From assembly GCA_041392845.1 (NCBI GenBank), contig JAWKLG010000032.1, positions 1 through 64,000 of the forward strand: a DNA stretch of 64,000 nucleotides, in the 5' to 3' direction. The position numbers and the translations under genes are program-made. Shown piece after piece: positions 46,801-54,716 of the stretch; positions within the stretch are counted from its first letter, which is position 1; every line of letters starts with the position of its first letter. The notes beneath the pieces are model-generated. The model was not told where the DNA came from. It did not search any database and saw nothing but the letters and a program-made list of their open reading frames with translations. Source of the DNA: JAGQWW01 sp041392845 (GTDB lineage: Bacteria; Bacteroidota; Bacteroidia; Chitinophagales; Saprospiraceae).

Positions 46801-49800
46801 AAGAATTATTACAAAGTTGGAAAGTCCAAATTGCAGTATCTCCAAGTAAAACGAAATCTGTAGGACTTTGCGGCGTAAATGTAAGTTGAGGTGGATTTTG
46901 ATAATTGATATTTTGGTCAATCTGTTCTGTCCTTTCCACCACACATGAACCATCATCAATAAATGACGCATAATACCTATCCTGAAATCCAACAGTGGTA
47001 TTGAAATGATATTGGTTATTTACAAGACTACTTCCACTTCGGGACCGGCAACTTGGAATTAGATTCAGCCTTAAAGTAAAAGGCGCATTGGATGCTGTAT
47101 TGAAAACTGGGGTGCGCACCAGGGTGTCAAAATAAGCAGTGTAAATACCTGATGAAAAATCAGTTAAAGGCGCGATTTCAAAAAAAGCATTTCCATGAAT
47201 TCTGTGCCCAGGGATCAAAACCTCCACACTAAAATCAGTATAAGCTTCAAAAATCGCTGTATCAAAAACCATTCGGATAGAATCCATTTTTACAGAAGGT
47301 CGCAGCTCATTTCCAAAATAATCACTAAAACCATTGTTTACAGTAACAATTTTAAAATCAAGCGCCACAGGATCACAGCCTTCCGGGAAATCGTTTGAGT
47401 TCGGAAAATCAATTACAGTATTGGTTTTTGCTACGGTAAATTGCTCTCCAAACGAATCACAGCTTTTCTTCTCACCATTCCTTATTGCATAGGCAAATCC
47501 TCTGAAGGAAGGAATTTCTTTAAATTGAAAAGGAAGCGGTCCTGTTTCGTTGATTTTAAAAATTCCAGAAACATGGATAGAATCCTCCGGTTCAAGGCTA
47601 ATTCCTTGATCCAACAAGCAGGATGAAAGATCCAGATAGATTTTTTTCAAGGTCGAACTGGTATCCATTTTTATATTTCCAGGATCCAGCATACAGGTTA
47701 CCGGATTACCATTTTTATAAAAGGTCACATTTCCTTCTTTGAAAAGAAAAAGCGAAGTATTGGAAATCGAATTATCCGGATTTTCATATTGAATGGCCAC
47801 TCCAAGGCTGTCTGATACTGCCAAATCACCAACTTTAGCGCTAATCTGAGCCTCAATCTCATCACAAGGAATGGCAACCTTGGTATTGGCCTGATTCGCT
47901 GGAAAAGGAACAGTGAAAGCACTGTCCAAAAAACCAAAAGTTGTCCTGTCTACTGAAAAATCAAGAATGGTGATCCCGTCATCACAAGTAAGCAAGGAGT
48001 CTATCGGACAAGGAGGACTGGTAGAATGCAACCAGGGTCCGTCCAAATCATCACAAAACCAAATATGGTGACAATCACAATCGGGACACGAAAATTCAAA
48101 AGTTAAAGGGAAAGAACTTTCTCCCAATTCGGCAGTACAATCAGCCTCAAAAGCGAGCACCAAATCATAAGTTCCTGTCAAAAACTGGGTCAATGGACCT
48201 CCAAAGGTCATGGTAAGAACATTGGTATCGATACTGCTGCTCAACAAATTAAAAGAAGAAGCTTCGTTTTTAATAAGTCGTGTCTCAGCCATTACCGGAT
48301 GAATTCCTCGCGGCAATTCTACTTTTGCAATAAAGACCCCGCCGTTTGGACAGGTGGTAGAAAAATTACGTACTGCTCGATTTTCTCTATGACGAACATA
48401 GAATACATCTCCTTCTAAAAAAGCATCTGTATCTGTATCACTCGAAAATCCGGAATTGCCATTGGTGGGACGGTAATAACTACTCACCAGATTGTTAATC
48501 CTGTCATTACAGGCATCTGTGTAATCTACTCTTGCATTAAAACTGGTAGAAAAATTATTGAGACAACTATCAGCCGGCGAAAAAGTATTGGCCTGTGTGC
48601 AGTCAAATTCATAAAAAGCAGTCAACTCATAAGTCTGGTCTACTCCCAAATCATCAAAAAATCCATCGCCATCCAAATCTTCCAATCCACCCGGACCATC
48701 AGGGTCTGTTGCCAGTTCAGGTAGATTATCCAGATCCATTTCAGAACTCCAATTTGCAATGGATTGACTTCCAATATTGATTCCGGTGATGTGATACCCG
48801 GCAATATCAGATGCAAAACTTCCTCCAAATCCTATCGCAAGAGTCATATCGGTCATTGCTCCAAAGCCTGGATCAAACTCCAATCCCATATTACAGATTT
48901 GAAGTGTGGTGAAACCAACCTGGCAATAACCGGCATCCTGATTTTGGGTATTATTGATACAAATATTTGCTTCGCCTTGTCCAACAGAAATAAAGTCATT
49001 TATAGAATTGATATTACAATTCACACCATCACAACCCCAGGAAATATTATGTTGAGAATTGGCAGATATATCACAACTTTGAAGACAAACTACTTCTGTA
49101 ATGGTCATTTTTTCACCATTATCGAAACGGAAATCACCATTTCCAGGCTGCCCATTTGCCAATAAATTATTTTGAAAAAAGGCACCGGATATCTTTGCTT
49201 CAATTCGTACCTGATCCTGCCCCAAAGGAGTACTAGTGAAAGGAATAGAAACACCGTTTACAAGTACGTCATCTACACTTACCCCGAGGTTTTGAACATT
49301 GGAATACACCAGTGTGTCTACATATGCATCCAGCGAAGAATTGCTTATTTCCAGATTTCTGGTGAAGCAGTCACCTACTCTCAAAGCAGATTGGGGCCTG
49401 TTAAGATCCATGGTAAAAAATGGAACGGACAGGGCATCACGATAGGAAACTGTATATTTTGACTCCAGCAAATCCTGTTGGGAACCGGTATCATAATTAA
49501 AAATCCATTCATCTCGCACCTGTAAAAGATTGTTTCGTTCCAAGGTGTCTACCAGAGAACAATTGGCCCGAATGGCAGCATAAAGGAATATTTCGGGATT
49601 TGCTGAATTTAATTCGGGAAGTTCGAGGAGAGGTAAAGTAGGATTTGAAGGATTTAGAAGAAGGATTCCTGCTGTACTTTGGTCAAGAATTTCAACCAGC
49701 TCTACTCCTTCAAATAAATTCCATTCAGCTTGAACATTACTCAATGAAATAGATGGATTTTTTAGCCTGATTCTTAATGAAACCGTATCCGGGTCTCCAC

Positions 49801-49921
49801 AAATATTTAATCTATCAGGAATACCATTGGACAAAAAATTCACCTCCAGGTTGTCTTGTGCAGACAACTGACCAAAGATGACCATCATCAATCCAATTAT
49901 GGATAGAAAACTTTTTATCAT
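40805..49921 (-). CDS. Giant T9SS (CHU_C, type B) adhesin with Cys-rich C-terminal repeats
   Basis: A 3038-residue protein, the largest gene here. ATG 49921 gives signal peptide MIKSFLSIIGLMMVIFGQLSAQ; an upstream in-frame ATG (49954) adds Arg/Leu-rich residues and is unlikely. The N-terminal 1500 residues look like repeated DUF11-type 'conserved repeat' domains (many .TDC...G.....F.C segments), followed by PKD-like and SprB-type repeats (CPCRLPEVAATIEKHPDC..., DCGQRNGSVTIDVNGGSGDYRYSW). Near the C-terminus are four Cys-rich units of about 105 residues with G.DTAC.V.CD.FG.CDT, then a cadherin/BIG-like domain and the CHU_C domain (IFTAVSPNRDGLNDVFYIGG...FNRWGNQVF). It is probably a surface adhesin exported by T9SS. 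Confidence 0.9.
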   Translation of the reverse strand: MIKSFLSIIGLMMVIFGQLSAQDNLEVNFLSNGIPDRLNICGDPDTVSLRIRLKNPSISLSNVQAEWNLFEGVELVEILDQSTAGILLLNPSNPTLPLLELPELNSANPEIFLYAAIRANCSLVDTLERNNLLQVRDEWIFNYDTGSQQDLLESKYTVSYRDALSVPFFTMDLNRPQSALRVGDCFTRNLEISNSSLDAYVDTLVYSNVQNLGVSVDDVLVNGVSIPFTSTPLGQDQVRIEAKISGAFFQNNLLANGQPGNGDFRFDNGEKMTITEVVCLQSCDISANSQHNISWGCDGVNCNINSINDFISVGQGEANICINNTQNQDAGYCQVGFTTLQICNMGLEFDPGFGAMTDMTLAIGFGGSFASDIAGYHITGINIGSQSIANWSSEMDLDNLPELATDPDGPGGLEDLDGDGFFDDLGVDQTYELTAFYEFDCTQANTFSPADSCLNNFSTSFNARVDYTDACNDRINNLVSSYYRPTNGNSGFSSDTDTDAFLEGDVFYVRHRENRAVRNFSTTCPNGGVFIAKVELPRGIHPVMAETRLIKNEASSFNLLSSSIDTNVLTMTFGGPLTQFLTGTYDLVLAFEADCTAELGESSFPLTFEFSCPDCDCHHIWFCDDLDGPWLHSTSPPCPIDSLLTCDDGITILDFSVDRTTFGFLDSAFTVPFPANQANTKVAIPCDEIEAQISAKVGDLAVSDSLGVAIQYENPDNSISNTSLFLFKEGNVTFYKNGNPVTCMLDPGNIKMDTSSTLKKIYLDLSSCLLDQGISLEPEDSIHVSGIFKINETGPLPFQFKEIPSFRGFAYAIRNGEKKSCDSFGEQFTVAKTNTVIDFPNSNDFPEGCDPVALDFKIVTVNNGFSDYFGNELRPSVKMDSIRMVFDTAIFEAYTDFSVEVLIPGHRIHGNAFFEIAPLTDFSSGIYTAYFDTLVRTPVFNTASNAPFTLRLNLIPSCRSRSGSSLVNNQYHFNTTVGFQDRYYASFIDDGSCVVERTEQIDQNINYQNPPQLTFTPQSPTDFVLLGDTAIWTFQLCNNSFIGSAGLTWFSLESPNGAVQVVRAEDVTNPDSIVELNLIPFGTSGNNTFFYADGLEKASGQSSLNDVCNKIRVKGLVSVCGTSQLTANAGWNCTPFAETDWNPEDYPPCTELTIPLTISTRDPFLEANVQNQAGLNPEICDTSSIEIILRNVDLGSTFDLQSNFFFPEDGIKLIPGSFEIAYPSSAVFQPVLTDPLDLGVSGGIRTYNYNGFEFLHPYLFDEGLRGFNPSNPTDSNELVIRFKFITDCNFENGSVVEFNFQGTKGCGGPTNFEAGETFPINVNGAVLPSDKEFEIGLVPQVQVTGANTTRLTSLVENVESGLSDSGDKMVILLPVDYQYVAGSVVPDFPMSWVPGEPDIQVLNGGREELRWDLPVGLQQNEMAQLSFEIEGALQNCDAGLLELDLMTLSQDVVFCEISTDTCKINLVSSFNDPVNIIQPTTSLSFTQTGISSNCSPSGETISLDFEIESDGFIFNNENISVRLYEDANGNEVFDVGENNETIILRAGTGNLVNLSFNSSQEFRSLCQLRLEIDSTGLPTCEVYDFEITGPEIITSTQSQSICLGTGSTSLVLNNSDCEVWTYSWTMDPMHPEVDILNANSVNPELDFGLLNEDVTINLISEVSRANCSDIYTDTFIIRFNKAPEISVSSPITIQIGDSTELVSVISGQGPLDINWTPNQDIIGTNLSNPTVFPDSDRLYTIGVEDINGCEAKADVQVFVVVEFESELSFSDTSICRGNGPLNPVITGGDQVLWQELSGNPEFNALDDLQSLNPTFVGNTPGTYSFLALVSRDDTPGFTDSLYLNIVVNAIPTADAGKDRWVCQGDTITFDGSASGGDGNYTFNWTGNYSEMNPEIPVLQSGYFHLTVTDGKGCSAVDSVLMNAYYCPCRLPEVAATIEKHPDCMKDNGRIRIDMVGRNEDYDFDWTPNVGTVVSENERTDLPVGIYDIAITKKGDSFCKIIYSVFLNPKAVPDIVIDFEDASCGASDGRVGLTPINYKFYWPDGKQAFERDDLAAGSYDVTVVDPDQPDCPFYLNILLPGQAGFTVDVVVNNQPDCGQRNGSVTIDVNGGSGDYRYSWLGGQASRNDLAEGMYNLTVTDNQNPDCTQEINFQLTSINPFVSLSITDTIPVSCAGNSDGGINFVVNHPPNFSGQLDTIITDGFTNYSNFNLPAGQYCLQIYDNAGCLIEGACFEIKSPDPISLRLSTYPDCDQDGQIEVDNVGGNGGFLFDWADLPGSDNIKDRTGLSGGLYQLTVTDINGCSISDDILVQTCEGCTIWNNQGEELLQADNCNGSARLCIPGKEYGQDSLTIRVNGQLYEDPHGYCDAEVVSFYSFSNLFDLGNSGPYEVVSWNINGQPHTGIFTDLDSLTRLMNNWNPDANWELDTSALAIEAPKNNYSYSDLRIRHVAFGINTTHRLSSITRPYGYGIDLGVGIHEVVVIDREENCLDTLEVEVVCTNVDTIFEEIDIQESDTICFSGAELVGPIDTIYISCNLPSNASILLLNDSCLQVNGGIAGLDTTCVVVCDTFGICDTTILIIEVNDPTPPFEEKVWRDTIYTGESQTICCDVSELTINGPITSIQNICPDESGEVIEFELDTSTFCVTYTGLLAGQDTACIVFCDTAGMCDTVPFYITAWMNETIYDTIYQFVDTVEYCFGAAEMDFNPTSFYNDCPNAASNNVNFLLNADSLCIQYDGYNVGQDTACMVMSDTFGNQVRMTFIVTVITPRKSIYCDTIYDGETIYFCPETDELPGDEIVYFLNDCGSISEGNAEFFENTSINCIEITGLNPGHDTACLVICDEFGVCDTTDICITVEEYLDPPIAVDDCDTTETLLPVVINIRKNDIVFGTSGCPRIITDPLRGEVRMNPDCSVTYMPFEQFCDGADSFQYELCNGFGCDTAMVKVFVHCLDIMIFTAVSPNRDGLNDVFYIGGIEDKPDNHLRIFNRWGNQVFDMKGYDNSFDGTWQGKELPDGSYFYIFEVEDQGIKRTFNGYLEIFR

Positions 49922-50050
49922 AATTGTCCATGGTAGCGGCAGCCTTCTTCTCAAAATAATTCACCCTGAAATCGCTGCTCCAAGTAGGTACAAGTTGCCA
50001 AAACCATTCCAAAGGGAACTGGATAAATGGGTATTTTACATTAATGACAA

Positions 50051-50081
50051 ATGCCTTCAAGGAAATTTTCCCTGAAGGCAT
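50051..50081 (-). terminator. Hairpin downstream of the CBS gene pair
   Basis: Nine-base arms ATGCCTTCA / TGAAGGCAT, with a further 4-bp inner stem, lie between the CBS gene stop and the start region of the giant adhesin. The following U-tract on the minus strand is weak (TTTG). Confidence 0.55.
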
Positions 50082-50108
50082 TTTGTACTAAAAATAGCTA
50101 TTCACCGC

Positions 50109-50531
50109 TCATCTAAAAGCCATTTTTAACAAGTCAAACGTAGTTACGATGCCCACCAATTTACCGGATTCAACAATAGGAAGTGCATGAAAGAGATTCT
50201 CTCCAAATATCCTGGCTGCAAATGATGCCGGATCTTCCGGTCGGAGATTGACGACTATTTTTGTCATAACATCCCTGACCAGGGTTGTTTTATACAAAGC
50301 CTGATTGTAAATTTCTTTGTCAGGATTACCAAACAAACTCAGTCCATAAGAAAGTGTATTAAAGTCAGCCCTGCTAACTATGCCTACCAGATTTGCCTCT
50401 TCATCTTCTACCGGAATATGGTGGAAGTCGTATTTTTCAAATAAGTAAGCTACCCTTTCAAGTGTATCCAGTTCCTGAACCTTCTGCACTTTTGTGGTCA
50501 TTATTTCCCGGAGAGGCGTTTGTTTGTTCAT
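50109..50531 (-). CDS. Tandem CBS-domain protein
   Basis: A stand-alone 140-residue protein of two CBS domains (about 8-70 and 82-140), a fold that binds adenine nucleotides and acts as an energy sensor. Typical repeat endings are visible: FHHIPVEDEEANLVGIVSRADF in the first and FHALPIVESGKLVGIVTTFDLL in the second, each with an MTxxV start. It is a tandem paralogue of the frameshifted gene just upstream. The neighbours (Hsp20, a MoxR-like ATPase) suggest stress-related regulation; targets are unknown. Confidence 0.88.
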   Translation of the reverse strand: MNKQTPLREIMTTKVQKVQELDTLERVAYLFEKYDFHHIPVEDEEANLVGIVSRADFNTLSYGLSLFGNPDKEIYNQALYKTTLVRDVMTKIVVNLRPEDPASFAARIFGENLFHALPIVESGKLVGIVTTFDLLKMAFR

Positions 50532-50541
50532 GACAATTCGT

Positions 50542-50987
50542 TTAAGTCAACGCAGGTCTTTCATTGAAAAAATAATTCAATAAATCGAAGGTCGTAATGA
50601 TTCCTACCAGATCGCCTGTACTGTCGACAACAGGAAGTGCATGGAACAAGTTTTCACGGAAATGCCTGCAGCAATTTCAATAGAATCTTCAGGGTTTACC
50701 TTGGCTACTTGTTTGGTCATGACCTCATCGACCAGCAAGGTTGCATATAATTTGTCATTGTAACTTTCCCTTTTTTCTTCATTGAAAAGCGGAAATGCAT
50801 TGGAAATGGCGAGGTAATCATTTTTAGAAATAATTCCTACAACCTTATTGCCTTTGACAACCGGAATATGGTGAATATTCATACTTTTAAAAATCTCTTT
50901 GACTCTTAAAAGGGTGTCGTTGGGTTCAACTGTGACCGGCAAAGTGGTCATTATGTTCCCGATGGTGATTTGAGCGGTATTGATCAT
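50542..50987 (-). pseudogene. Tandem CBS-domain protein, frameshifted in the second domain
   Basis: The first CBS domain is intact (MINTAQITIGNIMTTLPVTVEPNDTL..., FHIPVV-like IHHIPVVKGNKVVGIISKNDYL). The second begins DEVMTKQVAKVNPEDSIEIAAG and loses its frame near 50662-50667. One base shifted, the translation continues HFRENLFHALPVVDSTGDLVGIITTFDLLNYFF and stops at TAA 50542-50544, matching the intact paralogue at 50109 (ARIFGENLFHALPIVESGKLVGIVTTFDLL). One missing base therefore explains the break. As written, the product ends after about 127 residues. The loss may be genuine or a consensus error. Confidence 0.8.
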
Positions 50988-51062
50988 GGCTAAAAATTTA
51001 ATTTTTTTAAAAAATGTTGGTAAATGGAGTTAAAACCTCCACTTACCAACAAGGCGACCAAC

Positions 51063-51503
51063 CTATGAAATCTCGATTTTCTTAGAAGGATTGGGCTCCT
51101 TTGGTTGCATTTTGGGTACTAACACCTTCAAAACACCTTCCATGTATTCGGCCTTTATTGCCTCAGGCTTCACATTTTCAGGCAACCAAAAAGAACGACT
51201 GAAACTTTCGTAACTGAATTCTTTTCTTGTGAAATGTTCTTCTTTCTTTTCGTCAGAAACTTCCTTTTCACAAGAAACACACAACATGTTGTCTTTCAGT
51301 TCGATGTTAAAATCTTCCTTCTTCATTCCGGGAACCGCGAATGCCATTTCATAGGATTCGTCAGTTTCCTTAATGTTGACCATAGGTACGAGAGATTTTT
51401 TGGTCCAAAATTCTCCCGAAAAGTCGTCATCCCTAAAGAGGTTTTCCACCATGCCGGAGAACCTGGGGACTAAATCAGCATTGCTCCATTTGATTAATGA
51501 CAT
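51063..51503 (-). CDS. Hsp20/alpha-crystallin small heat-shock protein
   Basis: A 146-residue ATP-independent holdase. The alpha-crystallin domain spans about 40-140: PMVNIKETDESYEMAFAVPGMKKEDFNIELKDNMLCVSCEKE, the FSYESFSRSFWLPENV strand pair and the conserved A.Y.NGVL-like AEYMEGVLKVLVPK. The C-terminus carries an I-x-I/V-like KKIEIS tail. It stands just upstream of the two CBS genes on the same strand, with 75 bases to the first. Confidence 0.92.
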   Translation of the reverse strand: MSLIKWSNADLVPRFSGMVENLFRDDDFSGEFWTKKSLVPMVNIKETDESYEMAFAVPGMKKEDFNIELKDNMLCVSCEKEVSDEKKEEHFTRKEFSYESFSRSFWLPENVKPEAIKAEYMEGVLKVLVPKMQPKEPNPSKKIEIS

Positions 51504-51696
51504 GACGAAAATTTTGAGTGAAACAATTGGTTTAAAAACATTTCAAATATATCTGTTGAATTACCTCATTTGAAATGACCTGGGTCAAAAAATCGTATGA
51601 CAAACATCAACCGGAAATCTTTATGGGTTTATGAGAGACGGCTAAAACATTTTACCTTTCATCCTGTTTCCTAGCTTTAAAAAGTAAACTCAATCT

Positions 51697-53169
51697 ATGC
51701 CTACTATAAAAACCTTAGGAGAACTTAAAAAATCAGGTTACAAAAGCCGTTCTGTCAAAGAAGAACTAAGAGAAAATCTTATTAAAAAAATTCAATCAGG
51801 TGAAAAAGTATTTGAAGGAATCCTTGGATTTGACAATACAGTTTTACCTGATATTGAAAGGGCCATATTATCCAGACACAATATTCTTTTGCTGGGATTG
51901 AGAGGTCAGGCCAAAACCAAAATTGCCCGTTTGTTGGTCAGCCTTTTGGACGAGCAAATGCCCATCGTGGCTGGAAGTGAACTGAATGATGATCCACTTC
52001 AACCTATTTCAAGATTTGCAAAAGACCTTATAGCAGAAAAAGGCGATGATACGCCAATTGAATGGATTCCTAGAGAAGCCCGATATGTAGAAAAACTTGC
52101 TACACCGGATGTTTCGGTTGCTGATTTAGTTGGCGATGTGGACCCAATCAAAGCCGCTACCCTTAAACTTCCTTACAGCGATGAACGAGTTATTCATTTT
52201 GGTCTAATACCAAGAGCACACAGATCCATTTTTGTGTTGAATGAATTGCCGGATTTGCAAGCAAGAATTCAGGTGGCCTTGTTTAATATTCTACAGGAAG
52301 GAGACATGCAGATTCGTGGATTCAAACTCAGATTACCACTTGATATAGAATTCCTTTTTACTGCGAACCCGGAAGATTATACCAATCGTGGAAGCATCAT
52401 CACTCCTTTGAAAGACAGGATTGAAAGTCAAATATTGACGCATTACCCTATTTCTGTCGACATTGCCAAGGTTATTACTGCGCAGGAAGCAAAACTGAGC
52501 CCGGAACAGGAAAAAGCTGTAAAAGTGCCCGAAGTCTTGAAAGACCTCTTGGAGATGATCAGCTTTGAAGCCCGTGAAAGTGAATTGATCGATGAAAAAA
52601 GTGGTGTCTCAGCTCGTTTGAGTATCTCCGGTTATGAAAATCTGGTTTCTACCGCCGAGAGAAGGATGCTTATGAACAAGGAAAAATCAACGACTGCCAG
52701 AGTGAGTGATTTTTGGGGTGTCATTCCTGCCATTACCGGAAAAGTAGAATTGGTTTATGAAGGTGAGCAGGAAGGCCCTTACAATGTAGCATTGCATTTA
52801 CTGAGTGGAGCCATCAAGAAATTATTTTTAGAATATTTCAGCAATCCCGACAAACTCAAAAAAGGCAAAGAGTCAGATCCGTATGGTACCCTTCGTGCCT
52901 GGTTTGCAGGAGGCAATGAAATCAATATTTTCAATGATTGCTCTGATAAGGAATTCAAAAAAGAATTGGACAAAGTTGCCGGATTGAAAAAATTGGCAGA
53001 AACCAGTGGGGTCGACAAGGCTGATATTTATCCTATGATGGAATTGATAGTCCACGGACTTGCCGAATTTGAGATAGTCAGCAAAGAGATGTTGGATTCC
53101 AAATTATCATTCAAGGATTTATTGGCTGATATGTTTGGAGATGAAGATATGGACGATCTATTTAACTAG
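51697..53169 (+). CDS. MoxR/BchI-like AAA+ ATPase (magnesium-chelatase-like)
   Basis: A 490-residue AAA+ ATPase of the kind annotated in Bacteroidota as magnesium chelatase, although the organism is probably not photosynthetic. Walker A is GLRGQAKTK (67-75), with Ala in place of the usual second Gly. Walker B is SIFVLNELPDLQ (about 177-188), where the usual Asp before the catalytic Glu is Asn182. The pre-sensor insert typical of helix-2-insert AAA+ proteins is present (GSELNDDPLQPISRFA). The sensor motifs TANPEDYTNRG and the PLKDRI region are intact. A VWA-domain partner is not in the window. It may act as a chaperone-like ATPase. Its stop overlaps truB by 8 bases. Confidence 0.8.
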   Translation: MPTIKTLGELKKSGYKSRSVKEELRENLIKKIQSGEKVFEGILGFDNTVLPDIERAILSRHNILLLGLRGQAKTKIARLLVSLLDEQMPIVAGSELNDDPLQPISRFAKDLIAEKGDDTPIEWIPREARYVEKLATPDVSVADLVGDVDPIKAATLKLPYSDERVIHFGLIPRAHRSIFVLNELPDLQARIQVALFNILQEGDMQIRGFKLRLPLDIEFLFTANPEDYTNRGSIITPLKDRIESQILTHYPISVDIAKVITAQEAKLSPEQEKAVKVPEVLKDLLEMISFEARESELIDEKSGVSARLSISGYENLVSTAERRMLMNKEKSTTARVSDFWGVIPAITGKVELVYEGEQEGPYNVALHLLSGAIKKLFLEYFSNPDKLKKGKESDPYGTLRAWFAGGNEINIFNDCSDKEFKKELDKVAGLKKLAETSGVDKADIYPMMELIVHGLAEFEIVSKEMLDSKLSFKDLLADMFGDEDMDDLFN

Positions 53170-53941
53170 CATTATAACGTTCCTTGATGGCCTTGATGAG
53201 GTCATCAAGGTTCCATGCATCTTCTATACTATATTCTCCGATTTTAGTTCTTCGCAAAGCATCCAGATAAGCACCGGAATTCAAAGCCCTTCCATAATCA
53301 TGAGCGAGTGAACGTATATAAGTTCCTTTACTACAATCGACTTCAAATTCCAACCTTGGCCATTCTCCAACCTTCACTTCAAATTTATCTATTCTGATAT
53401 TCCTTGGTTCCAGTTCTATGGATTCTCCCCTTCTGGCGAGTTTGTAAAGCGGTTGACCGTTCACCTTTATAGCGGAAAACATAGGCGGAACTTGCTGAAT
53501 TTCCCCAAGAAATTGTTTAGCTATTTCAGATAACTCCTCTTTTTTAATATGGTCAGTCGGAAAGGTTTCTTCAATTTCGGATTCAGCATCGTAGGAAGGT
53601 GTGGTAGCTCCAAGTGTCATACTACCGGTATAGGTTTTATCACGGTCTTGTAAAAGGTGGAGATTTTTTGTGTATTTACCTGTACACAATAACAAAAGTC
53701 CAGTTGCCATTGGATCCAAAGTTCCACTGTGACCGACTTTTATTTTTTTGATCTTCAGGTTATATTTTAAGGTACCCCTTATTTTATTCACCACATCAAA
53801 AGAAGTCCAGTCCTTGGGTTTATCCACCAAGATTACTGTGCCTTCCAGGAAGTCTACGTTAGACAGATTTGCCTTATTGAGTACAGTTAATTCTTCCAAA
53901 ACCAATTTAATTAAATACGCCAGATTGATAAGCAATAGCAA
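53162..53941 (-). CDS. truB: tRNA pseudouridine(55) synthase TruB
   Basis: Makes pseudouridine 55 in the T-loop of tRNAs. The 259-residue translation has the TruB motifs VILVDKPKDWTSFDVVNKIR, the catalytic Asp76 in VGHSGTLDPMATG, YDAESE, and the PPMFSAIKVNGQPLYKLARRG and CSKGTYIRSLAHDYG blocks. There is no C-terminal PUA extension, as in other Bacteroidota. The first ATG (53941) lies 35 bases inside uppP; a start at an internal TTG/GTG a few codons later is possible. It is the last gene of an ftsX-DUF3098-uppP-truB run. It overlaps the MoxR-like gene by 8 bases, stop to stop. Confidence 0.94.
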   Translation of the reverse strand: MLLLINLAYLIKLVLEELTVLNKANLSNVDFLEGTVILVDKPKDWTSFDVVNKIRGTLKYNLKIKKIKVGHSGTLDPMATGLLLLCTGKYTKNLHLLQDRDKTYTGSMTLGATTPSYDAESEIEETFPTDHIKKEELSEIAKQFLGEIQQVPPMFSAIKVNGQPLYKLARRGESIELEPRNIRIDKFEVKVGEWPRLEFEVDCSKGTYIRSLAHDYGRALNSGAYLDALRRTKIGEYSIEDAWNLDDLIKAIKERYNAS

Positions 53942-54710
53942 TCAAACCAACTACCAGGCAGTAAAGTGCGAACCAGGTTAGCTTTGCCCTTTTCACCAGT
54001 TGAATCATCCAAACACAAGCTACCAATCCGGTAATAAATGCAGCTATAAAACCCGCACCTAAAGGAATTAGCGATGCTTCTGACCAGACCACACTTCCGT
54101 CCATCAAGTCCTTGGCCATTTTTCCAAAAATAAGAGGAACTACCATTAAAAAGGAAAACCTTGCGGCTTTTTCACGGTCAATATTTAAAAGCAAACTTGT
54201 TGAAATGGTTGCACCCGATCTTGAAATTCCCGGAGTTATGGCAATGGCTTGCGCAATCCCAATAATAATAGCCTCCTTAAAACCGACACTTTTTGTAGTA
54301 TCTTTTATTCTATCTGCCAGGTACAAAAGCAATGCAGTAAAAATCAATGCACCTCCGACCAAAAGAAGATTGCGATCAAACATGGCTTCTATCTGGTCAT
54401 TGAATAATACCCCCACCAAGGCAGCAGGGATCATGGAAAGAATAATCTTCACCGAAAAGGTAAAGGCCTCATTATTTTTAAATTGAAATAGACCTTTGAA
54501 AATTTCTGCTATGTCTTTTCTAAAAACAACAACAGTTGAGAGTGCAGTAGCAAAATGAAGAACCACTGTCATGAGCAGGCTTTGCTCTCCTACTGATTGG
54601 TCATTCACTAAAACCTTGACAATTTCTAGGTGACCGGAACTGGACACCGGTAAAAACTCGGTTAATCCCTGGACAATTCCAAGGATGATGGCCTGAAGTA
54701 TTTCCGACAT
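53907..54710 (-). CDS. uppP: Undecaprenyl-diphosphate phosphatase
   Basis: An integral membrane enzyme (BacA family) that dephosphorylates undecaprenyl pyrophosphate, recycling the lipid carrier for peptidoglycan synthesis; overproduction gives bacitracin resistance. The 267-residue, multi-helix product has the catalytic motif EFLPVSSSGHLEI (Glu18, His27) and the second motif TPGISRSGATIS. It overlaps the downstream truB start by 35 bases and follows DUF3098 by 6 bases, so the operon is tight. Confidence 0.95.
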   Translation of the reverse strand: MSEILQAIILGIVQGLTEFLPVSSSGHLEIVKVLVNDQSVGEQSLLMTVVLHFATALSTVVVFRKDIAEIFKGLFQFKNNEAFTFSVKIILSMIPAALVGVLFNDQIEAMFDRNLLLVGGALIFTALLLYLADRIKDTTKSVGFKEAIIIGIAQAIAITPGISRSGATISTSLLLNIDREKAARFSFLMVVPLIFGKMAKDLMDGSVVWSEASLIPLGAGFIAAFITGLVACVWMIQLVKRAKLTWFALYCLVVGLIAIAYQSGVFN

Positions 54711-54716
54711 GTTGAA

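Noticed and set aside
51697..53169. A true magnesium chelatase for chlorophyll synthesis
   Set aside because: No other chlorophyll genes are present and the Walker motifs are altered; the MoxR/BchI-like name is safer.
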